From contig JBHYFA010000050.1 in assembly GCA_051859825.1 (NCBI GenBank), forward strand, positions 1-21,606: a DNA stretch of 21,606 bases, read 5' to 3'. The notes under the pieces were generated by a model. The model ran no database searches and was not told the origin of the DNA. It saw nothing but the letters and a program-made list of their open reading frames with translations. The position numbers were made by a program, and so were the translations under genes. This stretch comes from CSBr16-58 sp051859825 (GTDB lineage: Bacteria > Bacteroidota > Bacteroidia > Flavobacteriales > Schleiferiaceae). Shown here one piece after another: positions 6,334 through 13,845 of this stretch; position 1 is the first letter of the stretch; each line of letters starts with the position of its first letter.

Positions 6334-8154
6334 ATGGATAAATCAAAAGAAAAAGCCAAAAGGCCGGCGTGGAAAGAAGTACTTAAACTTTACGCCTACA
6401 TCCGACCGTATCAAGGAATGTTTGCCTTAGGTATGCTTTTCTTGCTGTTTTCTAGTGCGGCAAACCTCGTTTTCCCCAAACTCCTCGGTGATCTTGTAGA
6501 TGCCGTAAACGAAACCGACTACCAGAGTGCCATTTCCGAAATTGGAAAGTTATTGCTTCTGGTTTTGGCATTGCAAGCCACCTTCTCATTCTTCCGCATC
6601 ATCCTCTTTGTTCGCGTTACCGAAAAAGCGCTAGCCGGATTGCGTCAGGCTACCTATCGCCACTTGATTCAACTTCCCATGGAGTTTTTCAACCGCCGCC
6701 GGGTAGGCGAACTCAACAGTCGTATTTCCGCCGATATATCACTTTTACAGGAAACCTTCACCACCACACTGGCCGAATTCCTCCGCCAGGTTTTCATCAT
6801 TATTGGAGGTATTACCCTGCTCACAATTACTTCCTGGCATCTCACCATTTTCATGCTGGCCATTCTCCCTCCGGTAATGATTATCACGGTGATTTTCGGG
6901 AAATTTATCCGGCGCTACGCCAAGTCGGTGCAAGAAAAAGTTGCCGATAGTCAGGTTACAGTAGAAGAAACCCTGCAAGGTATTTTCAACGTAAAATCCT
7001 TTGTAAGCGAGGCCTTCGAACTCAACCGATACCGTAAGCAGACCAACGAGGCGGCCGAGGCGGGAATCAAAGGCGGACTCTACCGTGCAGCTTTTGCATC
7101 GTTTATCGTTTTTGGACTTTTTGGTGCCATGGTAGCGGTTATTTGGCGAGGCAGCACCTTGATTGCTTCGGGTGAATTGCAAACCGGCCAACTCTTTTCC
7201 TTCATCATCTACTCGGGCTTTATTGGCGGAAGTATTGGTGGTTTGGCCGACGTGTATGCTCGTATTCAAAAGGCCGTTGGTGCAGCCGAATCTCTACTGG
7301 GAATTTTTGATGAAGTTGGAGAAAACACGCTGGAAGAACACACGGAAACGCGCAAACTTCAAGGTGAAATTGAACTCCGCGGCTTGAGCTTTAGCTACCC
7401 CTCTCGTCCGGATGTAGAAGTCATCAAAAACATTAACCTCCACATCAAAGCCGGAGAGAAAGTCGCCTTGGTTGGCGCTTCCGGAGGGGGGAAATCAACC
7501 TTGGTTAGTCTGCTGCTCCAACTTTACCGCAATTACGACGGCGGCATTCGCTACGACGGCGTAGAGGCCAAAGACCTCAATCTGCAAGACATTCGCTCCA
7601 ACATCGGGGTGGTTCCTCAAGAAGTCTTACTTTTTGGCGGAAGCATCAAAGAAAATATCCGCTACGGAAACCCCGCCGCCACGGATGAAGAAGTTGAAGA
7701 AGCAGCCAAAAAAGCCTACGCCCACGATTTCATTTTGAACTTCCCGGAAGGCTACGACACACTGGTTGGTGAACGAGGCGTTCAACTCTCCGGTGGACAA
7801 CGTCAGCGCGTGGCCATTGCCCGCATGTTGCTCAAAGACCCCGCCATCGTAATGCTCGATGAAGCCACTTCAGCCCTAGATTCTGAGTCGGAGCAAATGG
7901 TGCAAAAAGCCTTAGAAGCGCTGATGGAAGACCGCACGGGTATCATCATTGCGCACCGCTTGTCAACCGTAAAAAATGTGCACACCGTAGCGGTATTGCA
8001 AAATGGTAAAATTGAAGAATTGGGTAAGCCCGAAGATTTAATGAACGACGAAAAAAGCATTTTCCGTGAGTGGAGCAAAATGCAGAACATCGGTGATAGC
8101 AACGGAAAAAGCTCGATTATTGTAAAAGACCTTTTCCGCGACGGTACCGATTAA
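6334..8154 (+). CDS. MsbA-like ABC exporter (fused permease and ATPase)
   Basis: This is a 606-residue half-transporter that would act as a homodimer in the inner membrane. The six-helix permease domain covers about residues 15-320. The ATPase domain has Walker A GASGGGKST (381-389), signature LSGGQ (485-489), Walker B IVMLDE (505-510) and His541 of the H-loop in AHRLST. The type is that of MsbA, lipid A and multidrug exporters. The position beside lptB suggests a lipid or LPS role, but substrate cannot be assigned from sequence. I chose ATG 6334 because the longer frame starting at 6283 lies inside the promoter. A small cell-division gene follows 21 bp downstream and is probably cotranscribed. 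Confidence 0.92.
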   Translation: MDKSKEKAKRPAWKEVLKLYAYIRPYQGMFALGMLFLLFSSAANLVFPKLLGDLVDAVNETDYQSAISEIGKLLLLVLALQATFSFFRIILFVRVTEKALAGLRQATYRHLIQLPMEFFNRRRVGELNSRISADISLLQETFTTTLAEFLRQVFIIIGGITLLTITSWHLTIFMLAILPPVMIITVIFGKFIRRYAKSVQEKVADSQVTVEETLQGIFNVKSFVSEAFELNRYRKQTNEAAEAGIKGGLYRAAFASFIVFGLFGAMVAVIWRGSTLIASGELQTGQLFSFIIYSGFIGGSIGGLADVYARIQKAVGAAESLLGIFDEVGENTLEEHTETRKLQGEIELRGLSFSYPSRPDVEVIKNINLHIKAGEKVALVGASGGGKSTLVSLLLQLYRNYDGGIRYDGVEAKDLNLQDIRSNIGVVPQEVLLFGGSIKENIRYGNPAATDEEVEEAAKKAYAHDFILNFPEGYDTLVGERGVQLSGGQRQRVAIARMLLKDPAIVMLDEATSALDSESEQMVQKALEALMEDRTGIIIAHRLSTVKNVHTVAVLQNGKIEELGKPEDLMNDEKSIFREWSKMQNIGDSNGKSSIIVKDLFRDGTD

Positions 8155-8175
8155 TTTTTTCAGTACCTTCGCAGC

Positions 8176-8502
8176 ATGGCTAAGCTAAAGTTACCATCTA
8201 CCTCTTCCCTACCTCCTTGGCTGCGGTTTTTGACCAACCGCTATGTAGTCATCACCCTATTTTTTGCTGTATGGATGACCTTTCTTGACATTCATTCTTG
8301 TCAGGTTCACCGCGAAATAGACAAAGAGATTTACGAAGCCAAGCAATCCATCGACTATTATCAAAGTGAAATTGCCCGTGACCAAGAGCGCCTGCAAGAA
8401 CTAGAAAGTCAATCTGAGGAGTTGGAAAAATTCGCCCGCGAGCAATACTTTCTTCGCAAGGAAAATGAGGAGATTTACTTGATTAAAGAGCGGAAAGAGT
8501 AG
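8176..8502 (+). CDS. FtsB/DivIC-like septum formation initiator protein
   Basis: This 108-residue bitopic membrane protein has a short cytoplasmic N-terminus, one membrane segment at about 24-41 (YVVITLFFAVWMTFLDI), and an extracytoplasmic coiled coil rich in E, Q and R at about 44-85. It ends in FAREQYFLRKENEEIYLIK, the typical tail of the FtsB/DivIC family that links division proteins at the septum. The WMTFLD motif at the end of the membrane segment recurs in Bacteroidota members. TACCTTCG just upstream (8164-8171) resembles a -7 box with one mismatch, but the 21-bp gap to the upstream gene also allows cotranscription. Confidence 0.88.
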   Translation: MAKLKLPSTSSLPPWLRFLTNRYVVITLFFAVWMTFLDIHSCQVHREIDKEIYEAKQSIDYYQSEIARDQERLQELESQSEELEKFAREQYFLRKENEEIYLIKERKE

Positions 8503-8503
8503 T

Positions 8504-8560
8504 CGTTCCGAAACACACACCGTTAAGGTTTTGAAAGCCATATTAGCATAGACTTTTCTC
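8504..8560. repeat. Imperfect direct repeat, copy 1
   Basis: Begins CGTTCCGA just after the FtsB-like stop codon, contains TGAAAGCC and ends in ATAGACTTTTCTC. A second copy lies at 8977-9031, with the same order of conserved blocks and a 2-bp length difference. The two copies bracket the palindrome cluster. Read on the minus strand both could encode a short hydrophobic peptide, but neither makes a convincing gene. Confidence 0.55.
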
Positions 8561-8618
8561 TTTTCAACCACGGTTCCATGACTTCAGTGCTGTTATTATC
8601 ATGTGAAGCTTAATAGCT

Positions 8619-8720
8619 ATTACACAAAGGAGCACAAAGAATGCACAAAGGCTCACAAAGATTAGCAACGTATAATCTACTACTTTGAATACTTTATGGC
8701 TTCTCTGTGCTTTGTGTAAC
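8619..8720. repeat. Degenerate palindrome built on a CACAAAG motif
   Basis: The left side has four CACAAAG units at 10-11-bp spacing (8622-8660). The right side (8703-8720) carries the complement, TGCTTTGTGTAAC. The outer ten bases, TTACACAAAG, pair perfectly, while the interior pairs poorly. Confidence 0.6.
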
Positions 8721-8737
8721 AACTAATTTTTTTTCTA

Positions 8738-8852
8738 AACCACGAAACACACGAAAAGCACGAAAAATGGACTGCACACACCTTCAAAGTTCCATTTTTA
8801 CGCCCCAACCGTTGCGAAGCAACAATTTCGTATCTTTCGTGTCTTTCGTGGT
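8738..8852. repeat. Imperfect palindrome built on a CACGAAA motif
   Basis: The left arm (8738-8769) has three CACGAAA units about 10 bp apart. The right arm (8825-8852) has the complement, TTTCGTG units ending in TTTCGTGGT. An inner pair, AAAAATGGA and TCCATTTTT, lies between them. A further half copy (TTTTTCGTGCATTCGTGG) lies at 8886-8903. The whole 8503-9105 stretch holds no gene that I can support. Confidence 0.65.
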
Positions 8853-8976
8853 CTATAATGTATGAAGCACCTACAAGGTAATAACTTTTTCGTGCATTCG
8901 TGGTGGAATGTATTTTTTAAAGCAAACAGTCTTGCAAAAGTGAATCGAATTGTATATAAAAATTGCAACTAATAAT

Positions 8977-9031
8977 CGTTCCGACACCCGCTAGTAAAGC
9001 CATGAAAGCCAAACCGGTATAGGCTTTTCTC
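8977..9031. repeat. Imperfect direct repeat, copy 2
   Basis: Partner of 8504-8560: CGTTCCGA, then ATGAAAGCC, then GGTATAGGCTTTTCTC. It lies about 75 bp upstream of the TauE/SafE start codon. Confidence 0.55.
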
Positions 9032-9105
9032 CGCTTATGTGACCAAAGTGACCGTTTTTTGATTTAAAATGACCGCAATTTTGCAGCATCATTTTAAACA
9101 CGTCT

Positions 9106-9909
9106 ATGGAAATTGCAGGTTACTTAGCATCGATACTTATTGGAGTAACATTAGGCCTCATTGGTGGAGGGGGAAGTATCCTCACCGTTCCCGTATTGGT
9201 ATATCTTTTTCGAGTTGATGCGGTATTGGCTACAGCATACTCCTTGTTTATAGTTGGAGTTACCAGTGTGGTAGGCTCTGCTTCGTATTTCAAAAAAGGC
9301 CTAGTAAATGTAAAAACTGCAATCGTTTTCGGTATTCCTTCGATTGTAGCTGTTTATTTCACTCGAGCGGTTATTGTGCCTGCCATACCAGCTGAAGTTT
9401 TCAGTGTTGGAGATTTTGTGGTAACCAACAGCATTTTACTCATGCTTCTTTTTGCCATATTGATGATTGTGGCGTCGTATAGCATGATCAAAAAAGATAA
9501 AAAAGTGGGCCCTATTGTAGAGCCAACCGAACAAAAATTCAACTACCCACTTATTCTCATCGAAGGAACTGTGGTGGGTATTCTTACCGGATTGGTAGGT
9601 GCCGGTGGTGGATTCCTCATCATCCCTGCTCTAGTGGTACTGAGCAAACTCCCCATGAAAGAAGCCGTGGGCACCTCATTGGTGATTATTGCTGCAAAAT
9701 CCATCATCGGATTTTTCGGGGAAGGAGGCGAAACGCTAATCGACTACGTTTTCTTAGCAAAAATCACCGCCTTCGCCATTGTGGGTATTTTCATTGGCAT
9801 GGCCTTATCCAAAAAGATTGACGGAGCCAAACTCAAGCCTGCTTTTGGATGGTTTGTTTTGGTTATGGGTATTTACATCATGCTCAAAGAAACAATATTT
9901 AATGGCTAG
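9106..9909 (+). CDS. TauE/SafE family (TSUP) membrane permease
   Basis: This is a 267-residue protein with about eight membrane segments in two related halves. Each half starts with the family's glycine-rich motif: GVTLGLIGGGGSILTVPVL near residue 16 and GILTGLVGAGGGFLIIPALV near residue 158. The family exports sulfite, sulfoacetate or other sulfur-containing and organic anions, or takes some up. The split YeeE/YedE pair downstream supports a sulfur-compound role here. The ATG at 9106 gives the normal N-terminus. The final two codons and the stop lie inside a 125-bp palindrome. CAATTTTG at 9076-9083 resembles a -7 box with one mismatch, but no correctly spaced TTG box is present. Confidence 0.92.
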   Translation: MEIAGYLASILIGVTLGLIGGGGSILTVPVLVYLFRVDAVLATAYSLFIVGVTSVVGSASYFKKGLVNVKTAIVFGIPSIVAVYFTRAVIVPAIPAEVFSVGDFVVTNSILLMLLFAILMIVASYSMIKKDKKVGPIVEPTEQKFNYPLILIEGTVVGILTGLVGAGGGFLIIPALVVLSKLPMKEAVGTSLVIIAAKSIIGFFGEGGETLIDYVFLAKITAFAIVGIFIGMALSKKIDGAKLKPAFGWFVLVMGIYIMLKETIFNG

Positions 9910-10025
9910 CTATAAAGCTTGAGAGCGGCGTTATGCATAATTAAAAAATCAGTCATTTACGCTAGTAAACTCCTTGATTTTTAAATTATGCAAGCCTTGC
10001 TCTCAAACTTTCTAGCCTAGCCATT
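9901..10025. repeat. Intact long palindromic repeat (about 125 bp hairpin)
   Basis: The outer ends AATGGCTAG and CTAGCCATT pair perfectly. The arms continue with few mismatches through GAGAGC/GCTCTC, TTATGCATAATT/AATTATGCAA and AAAAATCA/TGATTTTT. The tip is TTTAC-GCTA-GTAAA (9956-9969). This is the only full uninterrupted copy in the window and shows the architecture of the family. It contains the stop codon of the upstream permease (9907-9909). Confidence 0.9.
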
Positions 10026-10075
10026 ATAAATAAAACGTTCTGCAGGACGAATTCCGAGAGCGACAAAATGATTTA

Positions 10076-10708
10076 ATGAAAGAGATGAACGAAGAAAACA
10101 ATCAAACTACGGCTGTGCCGGTGCTTGATCAAGACTTTTGGAACCAGCGTTGGGAAACCGGTGAAACCGGATGGGATATTGGTCAGGCTTCACCGGCTAT
10201 TACAGAATACATGAAGCAATACCCGAACAAAGACGCTGCTATCCTCATCCCCGGGTGTGGAAACGCCTACGAAGCAGAGTTTCTTGTACAAGAAGGCTTC
10301 AGCAACATCACCTTGATTGATATTGCGCCCAGCGCCGTGAAAAAACTTCAGGAAAAATTTGCTAAAAACCCCGAAGTGAAAGTGGTGTGTGAAGACTTTT
10401 TCTTGCACCAAGGCAAATATGACTTACTTATTGAGCAAACCTTTTTCTGCGCCATTTCACCATTGAGGAGAGAAGAATACGTAGCAAAATCGGCTTCGTT
10501 ACTCAACGAAAACGGACGCATCATTGGGCTTTTGTTCAACAAACATTTCAACCAACCACAGCCTCCTTTTGGGGGTGAATTAGCCGAATATCAAAACATT
10601 TTCCAAACCAACTATTCCATTATAAAAATGGAGGAGTGCTACAATAGCATTCCTTCACGAATGAATTCCGAAATCTTTATTAATCTTCAAAAACAACCTT
10701 CATGTTAG
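10076..10708 (+). CDS. TPMT-family SAM-dependent methyltransferase
   Basis: This 210-residue cytoplasmic enzyme resembles the thiopurine S-methyltransferase family. Visible signatures are FWNQRWETGETGWDIG (21-36), the SAM-binding LIPGCGNAYEAEFL (57-70), the acidic strand end LIDIAPSA (80-87), CEDFF (105-109) and EQTFFCAISP (120-129). Bacterial members methylate sulfur, selenium or tellurium compounds and small thiols. The substrate here is not known. The stop overlaps the start of the following YeeE/YedE gene by 7 bp, which suggests translational coupling and a role in handling reduced sulfur. A second in-frame ATG lies three codons downstream and is an equally possible start. Confidence 0.9.
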   Translation: MKEMNEENNQTTAVPVLDQDFWNQRWETGETGWDIGQASPAITEYMKQYPNKDAAILIPGCGNAYEAEFLVQEGFSNITLIDIAPSAVKKLQEKFAKNPEVKVVCEDFFLHQGKYDLLIEQTFFCAISPLRREEYVAKSASLLNENGRIIGLLFNKHFNQPQPPFGGELAEYQNIFQTNYSIIKMEECYNSIPSRMNSEIFINLQKQPSC

Positions 10709-11265
10709 AATTTATCTCACAACCCTGGCCGTGGTACGTAGCCGGGCCTCTTATTGGTTTAACCGTTCCCGCCCTATTAATCATTGGCAACAAATCCTTT
10801 GGTATCAGCTCATCGTTACGACACGTATGTGCGTCGTGTATGCCGGCAAATATTCCCTTTTTCAAATACGATTGGAAGAAGGAAGTGTGGAATTTGGTAT
10901 TTGTATTAGGGATTTTACTAGGTGGTGTAGTAGCGGCCAACTTCCTTTATAATCCCAACCCGGTAGATATCAATCCCGCCTTGGCTGATGAGTTAGCCGC
11001 CTACGGAATTACCAATTTAAACGAATTGGTTCCACCCGACATTTTGAATTGGGAATCACTCTTTACGCTCAAAGGCTTTCTCATCATGGTCGTTGGGGGC
11101 TTTTTGGTAGGCTTTGGAACACGCTACGCCGGTGGCTGTACGAGCGGCCATGCCATTATGGGATTATCCAATTTACAGCTCCCTTCACTCATTGCTACAA
11201 TGAGCTTTATGATTGGCGGCTTCATCATGGCCAACCTCATTCTCCCCATTATCCTTTCACTTTAA
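10702..11265 (+). CDS. YeeE/YedE sulfur transporter, first half (PmpA-like)
   Basis: This 187-residue membrane protein has about four or five hydrophobic segments. It carries the YeeE/YedE signature GFGTRYAGGCTSGHAIMGL (137-155), with Cys146 as the conserved cysteine proposed to bind the sulfur of thiosulfate or a persulfide. An additional Cys43-x-x-Cys46 pair lies near the N-terminus. Full-length YeeE/YedE transporters contain two such motifs. Here each half is a separate gene, so this subunit probably pairs with the product of 11277-11777. It overlaps the methyltransferase gene by 7 bp. Confidence 0.92.
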   Translation: MLEFISQPWPWYVAGPLIGLTVPALLIIGNKSFGISSSLRHVCASCMPANIPFFKYDWKKEVWNLVFVLGILLGGVVAANFLYNPNPVDINPALADELAAYGITNLNELVPPDILNWESLFTLKGFLIMVVGGFLVGFGTRYAGGCTSGHAIMGLSNLQLPSLIATMSFMIGGFIMANLILPIILSL

Positions 11266-11276
11266 TACACTGAAAA

Positions 11277-11777
11277 ATGCAAGATACGTTTCAAAAAGAA
11301 CAAGATTTAAATATTCGTGAACAAGATGCCATGTGCGTTAACGAAAGCGCCTTGGAACACAAGTGGTATCACAACATCAAATACCTTATTGTGGGTATTC
11401 TATTTGGAATAGTTTTCGTTAAAGCCGAAGTCATCAGCTGGTTTCGTATTCAGGAAATGTTCCGCCTACAATCCTTCCACATGTACGGAATCATTGGTAG
11501 TGCCGTCGTTGTTGGCATGATATCGGTTTTTCTTATCAAAAAATTTGACATTAAAACCATCTACGGAGAGAGTATTAAACTTTCACCAAAAAAATTCACC
11601 AAGGGTCAAGTAATTGGCGGATTGATTTTCGGTTTTGGTTGGGCCATGACAGGTGCATGCCCGGGGCCGCTATTCGCGCAAATTGGTACTGGAGCTACAG
11701 TAATAATCGTTACGTTGCTTAGTGCTGTGGCGGGGACTTGGGTATATGGATACTTACGAGAAAAACTCCCTCACTAG
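11277..11777 (+). CDS. YeeE/YedE sulfur transporter, second half (PmpB-like)
   Basis: This 166-residue membrane protein has a hydrophilic N-terminus of about 32 residues and about four hydrophobic segments. The motif GFGWAMTGACPGPLFAQIG (119-137) carries the conserved Cys128. It is the second half of the split sulfur-compound transporter and starts 11 bp after its partner. The N-terminal extension contains another Cys (Cys20). The stop codon TAG lies in the first bases of a palindromic-repeat arm, and a clear terminator follows 42 bp further on, ending the transcription unit. Confidence 0.92.
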   Translation: MQDTFQKEQDLNIREQDAMCVNESALEHKWYHNIKYLIVGILFGIVFVKAEVISWFRIQEMFRLQSFHMYGIIGSAVVVGMISVFLIKKFDIKTIYGESIKLSPKKFTKGQVIGGLIFGFGWAMTGACPGPLFAQIGTGATVIIVTLLSAVAGTWVYGYLREKLPH

Positions 11778-11815
11778 TGGCTGTCTAGAAAGTTCGATAG
11801 CTTCGTTATGCTCAA
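11775..11815. repeat. Palindromic repeat, single arm
   Basis: TAGTGGCTGTCTAGAAAGTTCGATAGC and what follows match the outer left arm of the repeat family. The first three bases are the stop codon of the upstream gene. AGAAAGTTCGATA (11787-11799) matches 11 of 13 target positions for the IS110. Confidence 0.75.
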
Positions 11816-11818
11816 TAG

Positions 11819-11856
11819 AAAAGCCCATGACAAAAAATCATGGGTTTTTTTTATTT
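11819..11856 (+). terminator. Rho-independent terminator after the sulfur genes
   Basis: The stem CCCATGA (11824-11830) pairs with TCATGGG (11838-11844) around the loop CAAAAAA and is followed by eight T's. The upstream flank is A-rich. Confidence 0.85.
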
Positions 11857-11961
11857 TTCACTAAAATGTATGACGGATTCGTGCAAAAAAGCAAAAAACT
11901 GAATTTTCAGGTGGCATCTTAATGGTTTTTAAGGTAATGTCTGAGGTCTTAAACAAACGTT

Positions 11962-11976
11962 AACTCAAGTTGAGTT
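11962..11976. promoter_or_regulatory. Short perfect palindrome in the upstream region of the T9SS gene pair
   Basis: AACTCAA-G-TTGAGTT is a perfect 7-bp inverted repeat about 90 bp before the predicted -7 box at 12069. It could be a regulator site or chance. The remainder of the 11857-12068 gap shows nothing else that I can support. Confidence 0.3.
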
Positions 11977-12068
11977 TGTGTTCTTACTGAAAATCAGAGG
12001 TAAAAAATATTTCTTCTGTCTAAAAATAAGTTCTTTACGTATTATTAGTAATGAACCGACAAGGCAGT

Positions 12069-12076
12069 TATGTTTG
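12069..12076 (+). promoter_or_regulatory. Candidate -7 box of the first T9SS protein gene
   Basis: TATGTTTG fits TAnnTTTG and lies 19 bp before the ATG at 12096. No TTG box is found at the right spacing. An in-frame ATG at 12051 would lie upstream of the transcript. Confidence 0.5.
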
Positions 12077-12095
12077 TAACCTAAAATTTTTAGTT

Positions 12096-13739
12096 ATGAA
12101 GACAAATACTTTTAACCTTCTCGGCGCTTTACTTTTAACTTTTTTTGGACTAAACCTTTCAGCCACACATAATGTGGGTGGAGAAATCACTTACAGGTAC
12201 GTAGGCGATTCAACTGGCACACCTCATCAATACGAGGTTAATATTGTACTTTATGGTAGCACACGCTTTACCCCCTTACAGTTGCCAAACCAGCAGAACT
12301 TCTGTATTACCAGTTCGTGCTTTCCCAACCAAACCCACACAGCCTTTCCCGCTCCAGGGTTTTCTACTGCTCAGCCATTAAATATCCCGAGCACCCCTAC
12401 CATTAATAATAATCAAGAAAGCAAAAAAGTCTATCGCACTATTGTAACCCTTCCTGGGGTGTGTAGTGACTTCCGATTCCAAGCCACAACTGCTTGTTGT
12501 CGATTACCTGGAGCTACCAATATTAGTAGTTTTGGAAGTTCAGGATCGATGTTCCTTTTTGCCTACTTGAATAACACTCTTGGCAACAACAACTCACCCG
12601 TTTTCACTGCTGACCCTCAGATTAATTTCTGTGCAAGCAATACCGTTCACATGATTCAAAATGTGACGGAAAGCAACGGTGACTCTCTGACTATTTCCTT
12701 TTCAAATGCAAGAACAGCTAACAATGCATGCGCCAACATCGCTTCTGTTGCTTCCAGCACCTATGCTACAGGCTTCAACTCGCAAAAGCCTTTTGATACG
12801 CAAGGAAATGCCAACATCAGCATTAACCAAACCAATGGTAACGCAACTTTCAGTTCCGGGGCGCTTTTGGGTATGTACATTTTCTCTATGGCAGTAACAG
12901 AACACCGATTGAATCCTATTGACTCTTCATACAATATCGTTGGTAGAGTAAACCGAGAGGTTTTAGTTTATTTTATTGACTGCCCGCCTCCTCCATCTCC
13001 AAATCCTCCATTCTTACGTGTAGGTACGCAAAACAACCCTTCGATTCATGCCAACAAAGATGTTTCGACTGACCACCGAGCTTTTATGATGGGCTTTACT
13101 CCTAAAGACTCTTCCTCCCTTGCTTCTTCTCCTACTGGATTTGTGTACTCGTTGCCAAATAAAGATTTTGAATGTCCCGATACTGTTATTCATCTACAGT
13201 TAGAATATCCTATGGTCAATCAAACCATCGACCCGAGCTATTTCTACGTAGTAGGACCAGACACCCAAGCTATTCCCGTTGTAAATATTGATTTCAATCA
13301 CAATGCCTTTAGTGACGAGATTTACATTGAACTCGCCCAGCCATTGTATTTAAATGGCCAACATTTTATCATGGCCTTGCCCGACCCTGCTCATCCAATG
13401 GCTTTTATGTACGGAATAGAGTTTTCAGACACAATGGTTTTCTCGCTCAGCGCAACCAATTGTCCGGAAAATCTGAGCAATACTGCATTCGAGACAACTA
13501 TTTTGCAACCACGAATCTCTCCTAACCCAAGTACAGATTTCATCAATATGAAGAATCCCAACAGCAGCAGATTGAGTTACGAAATTCTCGATCTTCGGGG
13601 CAGTAGATATCAAGTTGGAGAAATCAACGCCCATTCAGAAACCACCTGCCAAACGGCGCATTTGTCGTCAGGCGTGTATCTGATCATTTTCACGGATGAA
13701 TACGGACGCAGGATAACTCAGAAAATGATTAAACAATAG
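12096..13739 (+). CDS. T9SS-exported surface protein, first of a tandem pair
   Basis: This 547-residue protein starts with a clear signal peptide (Met-Lys, hydrophobic core, Leu-Ser-Ala at about 21-24), then ATHNVGGEITYRYVG, an opening shared by many large secreted Bacteroidota proteins. Cysteines recur in conserved positions (CITSSCFPN, ACCRL, NFCAS), suggesting disulfide-bonded beta-rich domains. The last 70 or so residues fit a type A T9SS sorting domain: ISPNPSTDFI, ILDLRGS, LSSGVYLIIFTDE, then a basic tail. The next gene is a clear paralog throughout. No enzymatic motif is seen. ATG 12096 was chosen over 12051 because it begins the signal peptide and lies after the promoter. Confidence 0.9.
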   Translation: MKTNTFNLLGALLLTFFGLNLSATHNVGGEITYRYVGDSTGTPHQYEVNIVLYGSTRFTPLQLPNQQNFCITSSCFPNQTHTAFPAPGFSTAQPLNIPSTPTINNNQESKKVYRTIVTLPGVCSDFRFQATTACCRLPGATNISSFGSSGSMFLFAYLNNTLGNNNSPVFTADPQINFCASNTVHMIQNVTESNGDSLTISFSNARTANNACANIASVASSTYATGFNSQKPFDTQGNANISINQTNGNATFSSGALLGMYIFSMAVTEHRLNPIDSSYNIVGRVNREVLVYFIDCPPPPSPNPPFLRVGTQNNPSIHANKDVSTDHRAFMMGFTPKDSSSLASSPTGFVYSLPNKDFECPDTVIHLQLEYPMVNQTIDPSYFYVVGPDTQAIPVVNIDFNHNAFSDEIYIELAQPLYLNGQHFIMALPDPAHPMAFMYGIEFSDTMVFSLSATNCPENLSNTAFETTILQPRISPNPSTDFINMKNPNSSRLSYEILDLRGSRYQVGEINAHSETTCQTAHLSSGVYLIIFTDEYGRRITQKMIKQ

Positions 13740-13758
13740 AGTAGTTCAACATAAATCG

Positions 13759-13803
13759 AAAGCCATCAATGTGATATTATTTAACATTGGTGGCTTTTGT
13801 TTT
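13759..13803 (+). terminator. Rho-independent terminator between the paired T9SS genes
   Basis: AAAGCCATCAATGT (13759-13772) pairs with ACATTGGTGGCTTT (13784-13797), a 14-bp stem with one T-G wobble, followed by a T-rich tract (TTTTGTTTTAT). The tract overlaps the TTG box of the next gene. Confidence 0.85.
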
Positions 13804-13827
13804 ATAAAAAAACCAGAACTACTTTTG
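13796..13827 (+). promoter_or_regulatory. Bacteroidota promoter of the second T9SS protein gene
   Basis: TTTG (13796-13799) and TACTTTTG (13820-13827) are separated by 20 bp, an excellent fit to the consensus. The start of transcription near 13834 leaves a leader of about 12 nt before ATG 13846. This rules out the longer in-frame start at 13771. Confidence 0.75.
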
Positions 13828-13845
13828 TCAATAATTTTCTTTCTT

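Noticed and set aside
6745..7269. Open frame of 174 codons on the minus strand inside the ABC exporter
   Set aside because: It is a shadow of the exporter permease region, with no promoter or motif of its own.
8619..8903. CRISPR-like array suggested by repeated CACAAAG and CACGAAA units
   Set aside because: The units are 7 bp with 3-4 bp between them, not 25-40-bp repeats with unique spacers, and they form inverted arms.
8930..9060. Minus-strand hydrophobic peptide across the second direct repeat
   Set aside because: It has an upstream stop with no good start codon until the middle of the hydrophobic stretch, and the partner repeat does not keep a matching frame.
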